A DNA stretch of 61,418 bases from contig NZ_JBEZFP010000043.1 in NCBI RefSeq assembly GCF_040649515.1, forward strand, positions 1 to 61,418, in the 5' to 3' direction. This document shows positions 41,475-49,956 of this stretch, one piece after another. The notes beneath the pieces were generated by a model, which saw only the letters and a program-made list of their open reading frames with translations, did not search any database and was not told the origin of the DNA. The stretch comes from Yinghuangia elevatio. Lineage in GTDB: Bacteria; Actinomycetota; Actinomycetes; Streptomycetales; Streptomycetaceae. Each line of letters starts with the position of its first letter. Position 1 is the stretch's first letter. Made by a program: the position numbers and the translations under genes.

Positions 41475-43634
41475 ATGACCGACCCCGAGTCCGACGGGCG
41501 CGTGCTCGCGGGCCGGTACCGGCTGCGGGAACGCCTCGGACGCGGCGGCATGGGCACGGTGTGGAGTGCGCTCGACGAGGTCCTCGACCGGCACGTCGCG
41601 GTCAAGGAACTCAGGGTCCCGGCCCACGTCGACGACGACGAGCGCGGCACGCTGTGCGCCCGCATGCTGCGCGAGGCGCGCGCCGCGGCGCGCATCGACC
41701 ACCCCAACGTCGTCACGATCTTCGACGTCGTCGAGGAGGACGGCCGCCCCTGGATCGTCATGGAGCTGGTCCGCGGCCTCTCGCTCGCCCAGGAGATCGA
41801 GAAGGACGGCCCGCTGCCGCCCGGCCAGGTCGCCGAGATGGGCCTGCGCCTGCTGTCCGCGCTCGACGCCGCCCACGAGGCCGGCGTGCTGCACCGCGAC
41901 GTCAAGCCCGCCAACGTGCTGCTGGCCCGCAACGGACGCGTGGTGCTCACCGACTTCGGCGTCGCCTCGGTCGAGGACAGCGCCACCCTCACCCAGGTCG
42001 GCGCCCTGGTCGGCTCGCCCGAGTACCTGGCTCCCGAGCAGGTGGACGGGCAGATGCCGGGACCGCCGGCCGACCTGTGGTCGCTTGGCGTGACGCTGTA
42101 CGAGGCGGTCGAGGGCCGGCCCGCGTACCGCCGCGCCACGCACGCCGCCACGCTGGCCGCGGTCGCCACGGCGCGCTTTCCCGACCTGGACCACGCCGGG
42201 GTGCTGATGCCCGCGCTGCGGTCCGTCCTCGTGCAGGACCCCACCGCCCGCGCCGCGTCGCCGCTGCTGCGCGAACGCCTGATCGAGGCGGCGGAGGCGG
42301 CTCCCGCGGCGTCATCCACCGGGGCGTCCGGCGGAGCGCGCACGTTTCCGGGGCGGGCCCGGCACCCCGCCGCGCGGCGCCACGCGCTGCACCCGGGTAC
42401 GGCCGGGCGCGACGCGTCGTCGAACGGCGGCGGTACGGGCGTACGGCACTCGGTCACCGACCCGGCGGCCCGGCGCGGTCATGCCACCGGGCGTACCGGC
42501 CGGGGGAGCGCACTCGGGACGGGCACCGCCGCCGGGGCCGGGAGCAGTACCGACACCGGCACCGCGCCGGGGACCGGCACGGGCACGGGCACCGGGACCG
42601 GCGTGGGCGCAGGGGCCGGGACGGGCAAGGGGACCCGTACGGGCGCCACCGCCGGGAGCGGACCCGCCGCCGACGCGGCGCACGACGGAGCGCGTGCCGA
42701 CGTCACCCAGACCAACATGCGGGTCCAACGCACCCGCACCGGCGAGACCGTCCCGGCCGCCGACGTCGACGACCCCGGCACCGGCACCGAGGCGCCGGAA
42801 CGCAAGCCGGGGCGACGGGCCCGGGCCCGCGCCCGTCGCGGCGGCGGCTTCCGCGCCCGCTACCGCCGCTGGCCGCGCTGGTGGATCCGGCACTGGGCCA
42901 CGGTCCTGGTCATCGTCGCGATCGTCAGCGCCGCCATGGCGAAGTGGCTGGCCAATTACGGCACATGGGCCGGGATGTACACCATCTCGCTGCTCGCGGC
43001 CGTCCTCGGCGTGTGGCTCGTCCTGCCGCACCGAAGGTTGTCCAGATCGGTCCCGGCCGCGATGCTCGCCGGCGTCATCGGCGGCGGCGCGCTGCAACTG
43101 CTCGACATCGAACCGGACCTGGTCTGGGTGCTCGCCCTGGTCGGGGGCTGCCTGGTGCTCGGCCCGCTGATCGACGGGGCGGTGCTGCGGCGGCTGCGCA
43201 CCGGATCGGGGCTCGGGTTCGCGCTGCCCGTCCCGGAGGGCTGGAGCTGCACGCCGACCGAGGCCGGCCTGTCGGTCTACGACCCGGACCGCCTGATCTC
43301 GGTGACCGTCACCGTCGACCGCGGCATCGTCATGCCGCCCGAGGAGTCGGTGCTGCACCGCGAGCACGGCACGCTCGCCTCGCGCGACTACCGCGACAGC
43401 GAGGGCTATCGGCGCGTCGAGCTGGCCTCGATGGACTACCGGGGCCACGACGCCGCCGAGTGGGAGTACGTGTGGCGCGGCCCCGAAGGCGCGTCCTTCC
43501 ACGGCAAGGACCTGGTCGTCCGGACCGCCGACGGCGTGCGCTACTGGATGACCGTGCGCTGCCGCGAGGAACTGTGGCCGACGGCCGGCGCCTACTTCGA
43601 GCACGCCAAGGACAATCTCTCGATCGTGCGCTGA
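41475..43634 (+). CDS. Ser/Thr protein kinase with four membrane helices and VPxGW domain
   Basis: A 719-residue kinase. The catalytic domain (about 10-275) shows LGRGGMGTVWS, VAVKELRVP, HRDVKPANVLL, DFGVAS and APEQVDG. Then comes a Thr/Gly-rich low-complexity linker (near 345-400) and four predicted helices (about 474-493, 501-518, 526-545 and 549-567). The C-terminal domain (LPVPEGWSC, SVYDPDRLISVTV, AAEWEYVWRGPEG) is related to the sensors of its neighbours, but an even helix count would place it in the cytoplasm. The ATG follows AGGAGA. Confidence 0.92.
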   Translation: MTDPESDGRVLAGRYRLRERLGRGGMGTVWSALDEVLDRHVAVKELRVPAHVDDDERGTLCARMLREARAAARIDHPNVVTIFDVVEEDGRPWIVMELVRGLSLAQEIEKDGPLPPGQVAEMGLRLLSALDAAHEAGVLHRDVKPANVLLARNGRVVLTDFGVASVEDSATLTQVGALVGSPEYLAPEQVDGQMPGPPADLWSLGVTLYEAVEGRPAYRRATHAATLAAVATARFPDLDHAGVLMPALRSVLVQDPTARAASPLLRERLIEAAEAAPAASSTGASGGARTFPGRARHPAARRHALHPGTAGRDASSNGGGTGVRHSVTDPAARRGHATGRTGRGSALGTGTAAGAGSSTDTGTAPGTGTGTGTGTGVGAGAGTGKGTRTGATAGSGPAADAAHDGARADVTQTNMRVQRTRTGETVPAADVDDPGTGTEAPERKPGRRARARARRGGGFRARYRRWPRWWIRHWATVLVIVAIVSAAMAKWLANYGTWAGMYTISLLAAVLGVWLVLPHRRLSRSVPAAMLAGVIGGGALQLLDIEPDLVWVLALVGGCLVLGPLIDGAVLRRLRTGSGLGFALPVPEGWSCTPTEAGLSVYDPDRLISVTVTVDRGIVMPPEESVLHREHGTLASRDYRDSEGYRRVELASMDYRGHDAAEWEYVWRGPEGASFHGKDLVVRTADGVRYWMTVRCREELWPTAGAYFEHAKDNLSIVR

Positions 43635-43765
43635 CCGCTTGGTGCCCGTTGCCGCCCGGTTGCCGCCCGGATGCCGTCCTGTTCCCGCACAGTTGTGCGG
43701 CGCTTGTGTGACTGATGTGAGTACGGTGGCCGCCGGGGACGGTCACGAGCGGGGCAGGAATCGGC

Positions 43766-45547
43766 ATGACGGGTGGTCCGACCGGCGACCGGACGGTCGC
43801 GGGACGCTACCGGCCGGCGGAGATGCTGGGCCGGGGCGGCATGGGGACGGTGTGGCGCGCGTACGACACGGTGCTGGATCGGGTCGTGGCGATGAAGGAA
43901 CTGCGCGTACCCGACGATCTCGACGACGAGGAGCGCGCCCGGCGCTCGGCCCGCGCCATGCGGGAGGTCAGGGCCGCGGCACTCGTCTCGCACCCCAACG
44001 TGGTCGGCGTCCACGACGTCGTCGAGGACGACGGCCGCCCGTGGATCATCATGGAACTGGTCGTCGGCCGCACCCTCGCGGACGACCTCGACGAGGGCCG
44101 CCTCCCGGCACGCGACGCCGCCCGCATCACCCGGCAGCTCCTCGAAGCGCTCCGGGCCGTGCACGCCGCCTCGGTCGTGCACCGCGACGTCAAGCCCGGC
44201 AACGTGCTCCTGTCGCACGACGGCCGCGCGGTCCTCACCGACTTCGGCATCGCGACGCTCGTCGGGACGACGACGATCACCGCGACGGGCACGACCATCG
44301 GCACGTTGGAGTACATGGCGCCGGAGCGCGCGCAGGGGCTCCGCCCAGGGCCGGCCTCCGACCTGTGGTCCCTCGGCGCGACCATGTACGAGATGCTCGA
44401 AGGCCGCTCGCCCTTCCGCCGCAACGGTGAATTCGCCACGCTGCAGGCGGTGTTGGACGGGACGTTCGACCCGCCCCGGCACGCGGGGCCGCTCGTCGGC
44501 GTGCTGGCCGGGCTGCTGGAGCCCGATCCGGACCGGCGCCTGACGGCGGACGGCGCCTTGCGCATGCTCGCGGAGGCGGGGTTCGGCGGGCCGGACGGCT
44601 GCCCCGAAGCCGCTCCCGCCGAACGGGTCGACGAGGACGCCGACCTGCCCGGGCCGTCCGGCATGCCTCCGGAAGAAGCGGTCACGGCTTCGGCCGTCGA
44701 ACAGACCGACTGGTACGCCTCCCCGAACGGCGACCGTGGCCGACCCGCCCCCGTGGGTGGCCCGCCCCCGGTACCCGCCGTACCGCCGCGGGTGGGGGCG
44801 CAAGTGGGGGCCCGGGGCACGGCACGGCGTACCCGGCTGATGGTGTCGGCGCTGGCCCTGCTGCTGATCGCGGCGGCGGCCGGCACCGGCGTCAAGCTCG
44901 TCGGTGACAGTTGGAACGACGGCTCGGACGAGGGCCGGGGCGCATCGTCGGCCGCGTCGGGCAGAGCCGGCGACCCGGCCGACGGCGACCCGGACGGCCT
45001 GGTGGATTCCGCGCCCAAGGCGGGCGGCGGCCAGGGCCCGGCGGATCCCGTGAGTACGCCGCCCGCCACCCCGCCCGGCGGCACCGGCTCGGTCACGCGC
45101 CCCGGGTACCACCGGGTGGCCGACCCGGGGTTCAGCGTCCTGGTGCCGGACGGCTGGTCCGGCCCGCATACGGACGGCGACCGGGTGTTCTACCGGTCGC
45201 CTGGCAACGTCACGCGGCTCGGCCTGCGCCTCGACCCGGTGGACACCTCCGGCGACCCGTGCGCCGACCTCGCCGCCCAGGACGCGGGCGGCACCGGTTC
45301 GTCGGCGACCGCGGCGTACCCCGGCTACGTGCGCATGCAGCTCGCCGTGAGCACCCACAACGGCATGCCCGGCTGCCTCTGGGAGTTCACCTGGAACGAC
45401 TCGGGTACGCCGCGCCGGTCGGTGAACCTCCGCTACACCGACGGCGTCCGCATGTACGACTTCTGGGTCTCCGGCCCCGTCAGCGCGACGGTGATCGTGC
45501 GCGGCGTGTTCGACGCGGCGAAGTCCAGCTTCACACCAACCAGTTGA
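43766..45547 (+). CDS. Ser/Thr protein kinase with extracellular VPxGW domain
   Basis: A 593-residue receptor kinase. Catalytic motifs are LGRGGMGTVWRA, VVAMKELRVP, HRDVKPGNVLL, DFGIATLVG and APERAQGLRPGPASDLWSLG. One membrane helix lies at about 358-379. The outer domain from about 448 has FSVLVPDGWSGP, VFYRSPGNVTRLGL and CLWEFTWNDSG. Two cysteines in it (DPCADL and GCLWEF) could form a disulfide. It follows the previous kinase after 131 bases and probably has its own promoter. Confidence 0.92.
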   Translation: MTGGPTGDRTVAGRYRPAEMLGRGGMGTVWRAYDTVLDRVVAMKELRVPDDLDDEERARRSARAMREVRAAALVSHPNVVGVHDVVEDDGRPWIIMELVVGRTLADDLDEGRLPARDAARITRQLLEALRAVHAASVVHRDVKPGNVLLSHDGRAVLTDFGIATLVGTTTITATGTTIGTLEYMAPERAQGLRPGPASDLWSLGATMYEMLEGRSPFRRNGEFATLQAVLDGTFDPPRHAGPLVGVLAGLLEPDPDRRLTADGALRMLAEAGFGGPDGCPEAAPAERVDEDADLPGPSGMPPEEAVTASAVEQTDWYASPNGDRGRPAPVGGPPPVPAVPPRVGAQVGARGTARRTRLMVSALALLLIAAAAGTGVKLVGDSWNDGSDEGRGASSAASGRAGDPADGDPDGLVDSAPKAGGGQGPADPVSTPPATPPGGTGSVTRPGYHRVADPGFSVLVPDGWSGPHTDGDRVFYRSPGNVTRLGLRLDPVDTSGDPCADLAAQDAGGTGSSATAAYPGYVRMQLAVSTHNGMPGCLWEFTWNDSGTPRRSVNLRYTDGVRMYDFWVSGPVSATVIVRGVFDAAKSSFTPTS

Positions 45548-45678
45548 CCTCAGATCCTCTGTGCCGGTTCCGTCACGGGCGGGTCCGGATCCGGTTGCGC
45601 GCGTCTTGAACGGGGAGGTGTCTCCGTACGTTGTCGTTCGGGGGGACGACGGCTCCACGGTCCGATGGGGAGGGACCC

Positions 45679-47502
45679 GTGACGGAGGCGAGCGGCGGAA
45701 CAGCAGGCCGCGTGGTGAACGGTAGGTACCGGCTCGGCGAGTCGCTGGGCCGCGGGGGCATGGGCACGGTGTGGCGGGCGGCCGACGAACTGCTGCGCCG
45801 CGACGTGGCCGTCAAGGAGGTGCGGATCCCGGACGACCTCGACGAGGGGGAGCAGGAGGTCCGGCGCGAGCGGGCGATGCGTGAGGCCCGGGCCGCGGCC
45901 CGGGTCGTGCACCCGAACGTGGTGACGATCTACGACGTCGTCGAGGACGGCGGCCGGCCGTGGATCGTCATGGAACTCGTGCGGGCGAAGGCGCTCGACG
46001 ACGTCATCGCGCAGGAGGGACGCCTCGGCGCGGCCGAGGCCGCGGAGATCGGTCTCAAGGTGCTGGCCGCACTGCGGGCCGCGCGCGCGGCCGACGTCCT
46101 GCACCGCGACGTCAAGCCGAGCAACATCCTGATCGCCGAGGGCGGCCGCGTCGTCCTGACCGACTTCGGCATTGCGACCGTGCTCGGCTCCGCGACGCTG
46201 ACGGCGACCGGCATGCTCATCGGCTCGCCGGAATACCTGGCCCCGGAACGGGTGCTGGGCCGCAGCCCCGGACCGGCGTCCGACCTGTGGTCGCTCGGCG
46301 TGACGCTGTACCAGGCGCTGGAGGGCCGTTCGCCGTTCCAGCGCGGATCGGCGATCGAGACGCTGACCGCGGTGCTCCAGGACGAGCCGGAGCCGATGGC
46401 GTACGCGGGGCCGCTCGCGCCCGCGATCGAGGCCCTGCTCCGCAAGGAACCGGGCGACCGGCCCGACGAAGAGGCCACCGAACTCCTGCTCGGCGCCGCG
46501 CTGAAGGGGAAGCAGCACGGTGCCGGGCAGGCCCCAACGGCGGCGGCGTCCGGGGCGGCGGTGGGTTCGCTCACCGCGTCCGCGATGCAGCCGCCGATCC
46601 CGGCGCCGCCGACCGGTCCGGTCGGTTCGGACACGCAGGGGACGGTCGAGGATCCCTACGGGCCGCACGGCCCGACCGTGGGTCCGGGACAGGCCGGGTA
46701 CCGGCACGGACCGGAGGCGCGCGGCGCGGCGTACGGCGCCGCCGCGGGTGCCGGTGCGGGCGCTGCGGCCGGCTACGCCGCCTCCCGCGAGTCCGGCGGC
46801 TGGGCCGACTGGCCGCCGGGGAGCGTGCACGGGCAGGCGGAGGAGTCGCGTACCGGCGGTGCGGGGCACCCGCGTTCGCCGGACACCCCGGCGCCGTTCG
46901 CGATCGGCGGGTTCCACGGGACCGGCGAAGGCGGCGGTACCGGAAGCGGGTTCGGCGGCATGCCGACCGGCCCGGGCAGCGGCACCGGCCACGGCTCCGG
47001 AGGTCTCGGGCCGAGCGGGACGCGGCCGGAGCCGCTGGGCGGGGCGTACCCGCCGCGGCGCCGGCCGAAGGGCCTGTACGCGGTGCTCGCGGGCCTGGTC
47101 GCGGCCGCGGTCGCCACCGCGTTCTGGGTGATACCCGCGGCGTTCGGCGACCAGAAGGACAAGCCGCCCGGCAACCCGGGGGTGACGGACAGCGGTCCCG
47201 CGGGCGGGGCGGGGGTGGGGCTGTCGCCGTCGGCACCGGAGACGACACAGGCGCCGACCGCGACCGCACCGACCGATGGGGACACCGGCACGGACTCGGA
47301 CACGCCGGAGTACACGGCGCCGACGACCAAGCGCACCACGCGCCCGCCGACGACGACGCGGCCGCCGACGACCACGACGACCCGTCCGACCACGACCACC
47401 ACCAGGCCGACGACCACGAAGCCGACCACGACGAGCCCGACCACGCACCGACCGACCGACGAACCCACGCCGACGGGAGCGGCCCAGGGCGGAGGCAACT
47501 GA
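45679..47502 (+). CDS. Ser/Thr protein kinase with Thr/Pro-rich tail
   Basis: A 607-residue kinase: LGRGGMGTVWRAADELL, VAVKEVRIPDDL, HRDVKPSNILI, DFGIATVLGS, APERVLGRSPGPASDLWSLG. A Gly/Pro-rich linker leads to one membrane helix (about 465-487). The outside part is only a low-complexity Thr/Pro stretch (TTTTRPTTTTTRPTTTK) with no VPxGW domain, unlike its three neighbours. It may be a wall-spanning stalk. The GTG at 45679 has GGGGAGGGA upstream; 131 bases separate it from the previous gene. Confidence 0.92.
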   Translation: MTEASGGTAGRVVNGRYRLGESLGRGGMGTVWRAADELLRRDVAVKEVRIPDDLDEGEQEVRRERAMREARAAARVVHPNVVTIYDVVEDGGRPWIVMELVRAKALDDVIAQEGRLGAAEAAEIGLKVLAALRAARAADVLHRDVKPSNILIAEGGRVVLTDFGIATVLGSATLTATGMLIGSPEYLAPERVLGRSPGPASDLWSLGVTLYQALEGRSPFQRGSAIETLTAVLQDEPEPMAYAGPLAPAIEALLRKEPGDRPDEEATELLLGAALKGKQHGAGQAPTAAASGAAVGSLTASAMQPPIPAPPTGPVGSDTQGTVEDPYGPHGPTVGPGQAGYRHGPEARGAAYGAAAGAGAGAAAGYAASRESGGWADWPPGSVHGQAEESRTGGAGHPRSPDTPAPFAIGGFHGTGEGGGTGSGFGGMPTGPGSGTGHGSGGLGPSGTRPEPLGGAYPPRRRPKGLYAVLAGLVAAAVATAFWVIPAAFGDQKDKPPGNPGVTDSGPAGGAGVGLSPSAPETTQAPTATAPTDGDTGTDSDTPEYTAPTTKRTTRPPTTTRPPTTTTTRPTTTTTRPTTTKPTTTSPTTHRPTDEPTPTGAAQGGGN

Positions 47503-47504
47503 CG

Positions 47505-47548
47505 CCGGGGCGTCGGCGGCGCCGTGCCGGGGTGTCGGCGGCGCCGCG
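47505..47548. repeat. 22-bp tandem duplication after kinase stop
   Basis: Two adjacent 22-base units (47505-47526, 47527-47548), two mismatches, with shared core GTCGGCGGCGCCG. They begin three bases after the stop codon. Confidence 0.7.
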
Positions 47549-47762
47549 CCCTGCCGTTGGCCGGGCCGCGCGGCTCCGTTGGCGGGGCTTTGTCAGGTGA
47601 TGGGCGGGTGCCTGCCGCTGCCGTGCGCGGCCGCACCGGCGGTCCGTCCGTGCCCGGCCGCGGCGGCGGGACGGCAGGGCCTAGGCTGAGACCGCGAATG
47701 ACACTTCACCGGTGGACCGACGGGGGAGGTCGGCCACCGGACCAGCGGGGAGGAACCGAACC

Positions 47763-49823
47763 ATGGCGGACGGGGCGGCGCCCGGAGGTGCCACACCCGG
47801 CGGCGGGACGCGGCTCGTCGCGGGACGCTACCGGCTTGCGAGCGTTCTCGGGCGCGGCGGCATGGGAACCGTCTGGCACGCGGTCGACGAGATGCTGCAC
47901 CGGGACGTCGCGGTCAAGGAACTGCGCATGCCGGGCCACCTCGACGACGAGGAACGCGAGATCCAGCAGCAGCGCACCCTCCGCGAGGCCCGCACCGCGG
48001 CGCGCATCACGCACGAGAACGTCATCACCATCCACGACGTCGTCGAGGACGGCGGCATCCCGTGGATCGTCATGGAGTTGGTGCACGCCGACTCGCTCGC
48101 CGACATCCTCAAGCACCGCGGGACCCTCTCGCCGGTCGAGGCGGCCGAGATCGGGCTCAAGGTCCTCGACGCGCTGCTGGCCGCCCAGGAAAAGGGCGTT
48201 CTGCACCGCGACGTCAAGCCGGCCAACATCCTCGTGACCGCGAGCGGGCGCGTCGTCCTCACCGACTTCGGCATAGCCACCGAGACCGGCGCACAGACGC
48301 TCACCGCGACCGGCATGCTCATCGGCTCTCCGAACTTCCTCGCCCCGGAACGCGCGCAGGGGCTGCGCCCCAGCCTCGCCGCCGACCTGTGGTCGCTCGG
48401 ACTCGTCCTCTACATGGCCGTCGAGGGCCGCAACCCCTTCGACCGGCCCACCATGATCAGCACGCTCAACTCGATCCTCCTCGAAGAGCCCGACCCGCCG
48501 CGCCGCGCGGGCGTGCTGCTGCCGGTCATCGAAGGCCTGCTGGTCAAGGACCCCGCGCACCGCCTCACCGACAAGGAACTCGACCGCCTGCTGCGCGGCG
48601 TCGTCCGCGGCGACCTGACGCAGGCGCACCCCAACGCCGTACCGCCGCACCTGCCTTCGGCATCGGGTACGCACGCCGCCGCGGGGCCGTCCGAGTCCGC
48701 CACCGTGACCTCGCGGGCCGACTCCGGCCCGGGATCTGCTCCGGGATCCGGTCCGGGTTTCGGCTCCGGCCCTGGGGTGCCCGGACCGCCCGCGCCGCCG
48801 ACGTACGTCCCGTCGGTGGGCACCCCTGCCGCGGGGACCCACGCGGCAGGCACGCACGCGGCCCCCACGTACGCTGCCCCCGCGTACGCCGCGAACGCCC
48901 AGGCTCCGTACGGAACTTCGCCCAGCCCCGAGGCGTCCTGGTCCTCACCCCAATACGCGGCCTTCCCGTCCGAGGCGGGCAGCGGCGGAAGCACCGGCGG
49001 CGGGGCCGGACCCGGAACCGTCGTGTCCGGCGCGCCCGGCCCCCGGGCGTCGCGCAAGCCCATGATTCTCGGCGTCGTCGCGCTCGTCGTCGCCGTCATC
49101 GCGGCGGTCGTCGTGACGGTCGTCGTCATCGGCAACGGCGACGACAAGGGCAAGGACAACGCCGCCACTGGCGGCACCAACTCGGCGACGGCCGGCGGCC
49201 AGGGCCAGCCCGCCGTCCTCCCGCCGACCGACCCCGCGGCGCCGAGCGCGCCGCCCACCGGCACCGCGACAAAACCGGGGATCACCCCGCCCTCCGGCAC
49301 TGCGGCACAACCCGGGCTGACCCCGCCCACCGGCGCGTCGTCGAACACCGCGGCGCCCGCCCGCGTCCCCGGCTACACCTGGACCCGCGACCCCGCCGGC
49401 TTCGCGCTGTTCGTCCCGGACGGCTGGAAACGCTCGCAGAGCGGCAGCCAGATCGACTACAAGGACCCGCGCGGCAAGACGTTCCTGCGCATCGGCGTGG
49501 ACAACGGGGGCGTGCACCCGCTCGACAACTTCCGGGCGATCGACGCCGACTTCGCGACGAAGAAGCAGCAGTACCAGACCCTTCAGCTCGACGACTACCC
49601 CACCGACGTGCCCGGTTGGGAAGCGGCCGTGTGGGAGTTCACCTGGTCCGGCAACCCGTTCGACCCGGACGGCGGCAGCCTGCGTCCCAGCCATGCCATC
49701 GACCTGGGAATCCGTACCGCGCAGGGCACCGACTTCTCGATCTACGTGGCATCGTTCGAAACGGACTGGCCGGCCGCGAAGGCGGTCTTCGACAACGTGG
49801 TGACGCACTTCCGCGAGGGCTGA
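47763..49823 (+). CDS. Ser/Thr protein kinase with extracellular VPxGW domain
   Basis: A 686-residue receptor kinase. Motifs: LGRGGMGTVWHAVDEML, VAVKELRMPGHL, HRDVKPANILV, DFGIATETGA, APERAQGLRPSLAADLWSLG. A long Ala/Pro/Gly linker is followed by one helix (about 432-456), a Thr/Pro stalk and the outer domain from about 535 (FALFVPDGWKRS, IDYKDPRGKTFLRIG, AAVWEFTWSGNP). The ATG has GGGGAGGAA upstream, and a TAGGCT box sits at 47682. It is the last of the four tandem kinases. Confidence 0.92.
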   Translation: MADGAAPGGATPGGGTRLVAGRYRLASVLGRGGMGTVWHAVDEMLHRDVAVKELRMPGHLDDEEREIQQQRTLREARTAARITHENVITIHDVVEDGGIPWIVMELVHADSLADILKHRGTLSPVEAAEIGLKVLDALLAAQEKGVLHRDVKPANILVTASGRVVLTDFGIATETGAQTLTATGMLIGSPNFLAPERAQGLRPSLAADLWSLGLVLYMAVEGRNPFDRPTMISTLNSILLEEPDPPRRAGVLLPVIEGLLVKDPAHRLTDKELDRLLRGVVRGDLTQAHPNAVPPHLPSASGTHAAAGPSESATVTSRADSGPGSAPGSGPGFGSGPGVPGPPAPPTYVPSVGTPAAGTHAAGTHAAPTYAAPAYAANAQAPYGTSPSPEASWSSPQYAAFPSEAGSGGSTGGGAGPGTVVSGAPGPRASRKPMILGVVALVVAVIAAVVVTVVVIGNGDDKGKDNAATGGTNSATAGGQGQPAVLPPTDPAAPSAPPTGTATKPGITPPSGTAAQPGLTPPTGASSNTAAPARVPGYTWTRDPAGFALFVPDGWKRSQSGSQIDYKDPRGKTFLRIGVDNGGVHPLDNFRAIDADFATKKQQYQTLQLDDYPTDVPGWEAAVWEFTWSGNPFDPDGGSLRPSHAIDLGIRTAQGTDFSIYVASFETDWPAAKAVFDNVVTHFREG

Positions 49824-49920
49824 CCCGCCCCGGGACCCTCGGCCGCGCGTCCGGCCGGCTGCCCGCGGCCGTGTCGTCGGTCGCGTCGCGGGCTGTGTCG
49901 TCGGCTGTGTCGGCGTGCCC

Positions 49921-49950
49921 TTGTTACCGCAAAGTAGCCCGGCTTAGTCT
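49921..49950 (+). promoter_or_regulatory. Promoter giving a leaderless dehydrogenase transcript
   Basis: TTGTTA (49921-49926), 18-base spacer, TAGTCT (49945-49950), then six bases to the ATG at 49957. No ribosome site is visible. Confidence 0.6.
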
Positions 49951-49956
49951 GGGCGC

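Noticed and set aside
42500..42660. Gly/Thr repeat in a kinase gene as a CRISPR-like or repeat element
   Set aside because: It is in-frame low-complexity coding sequence with no regular spacers.
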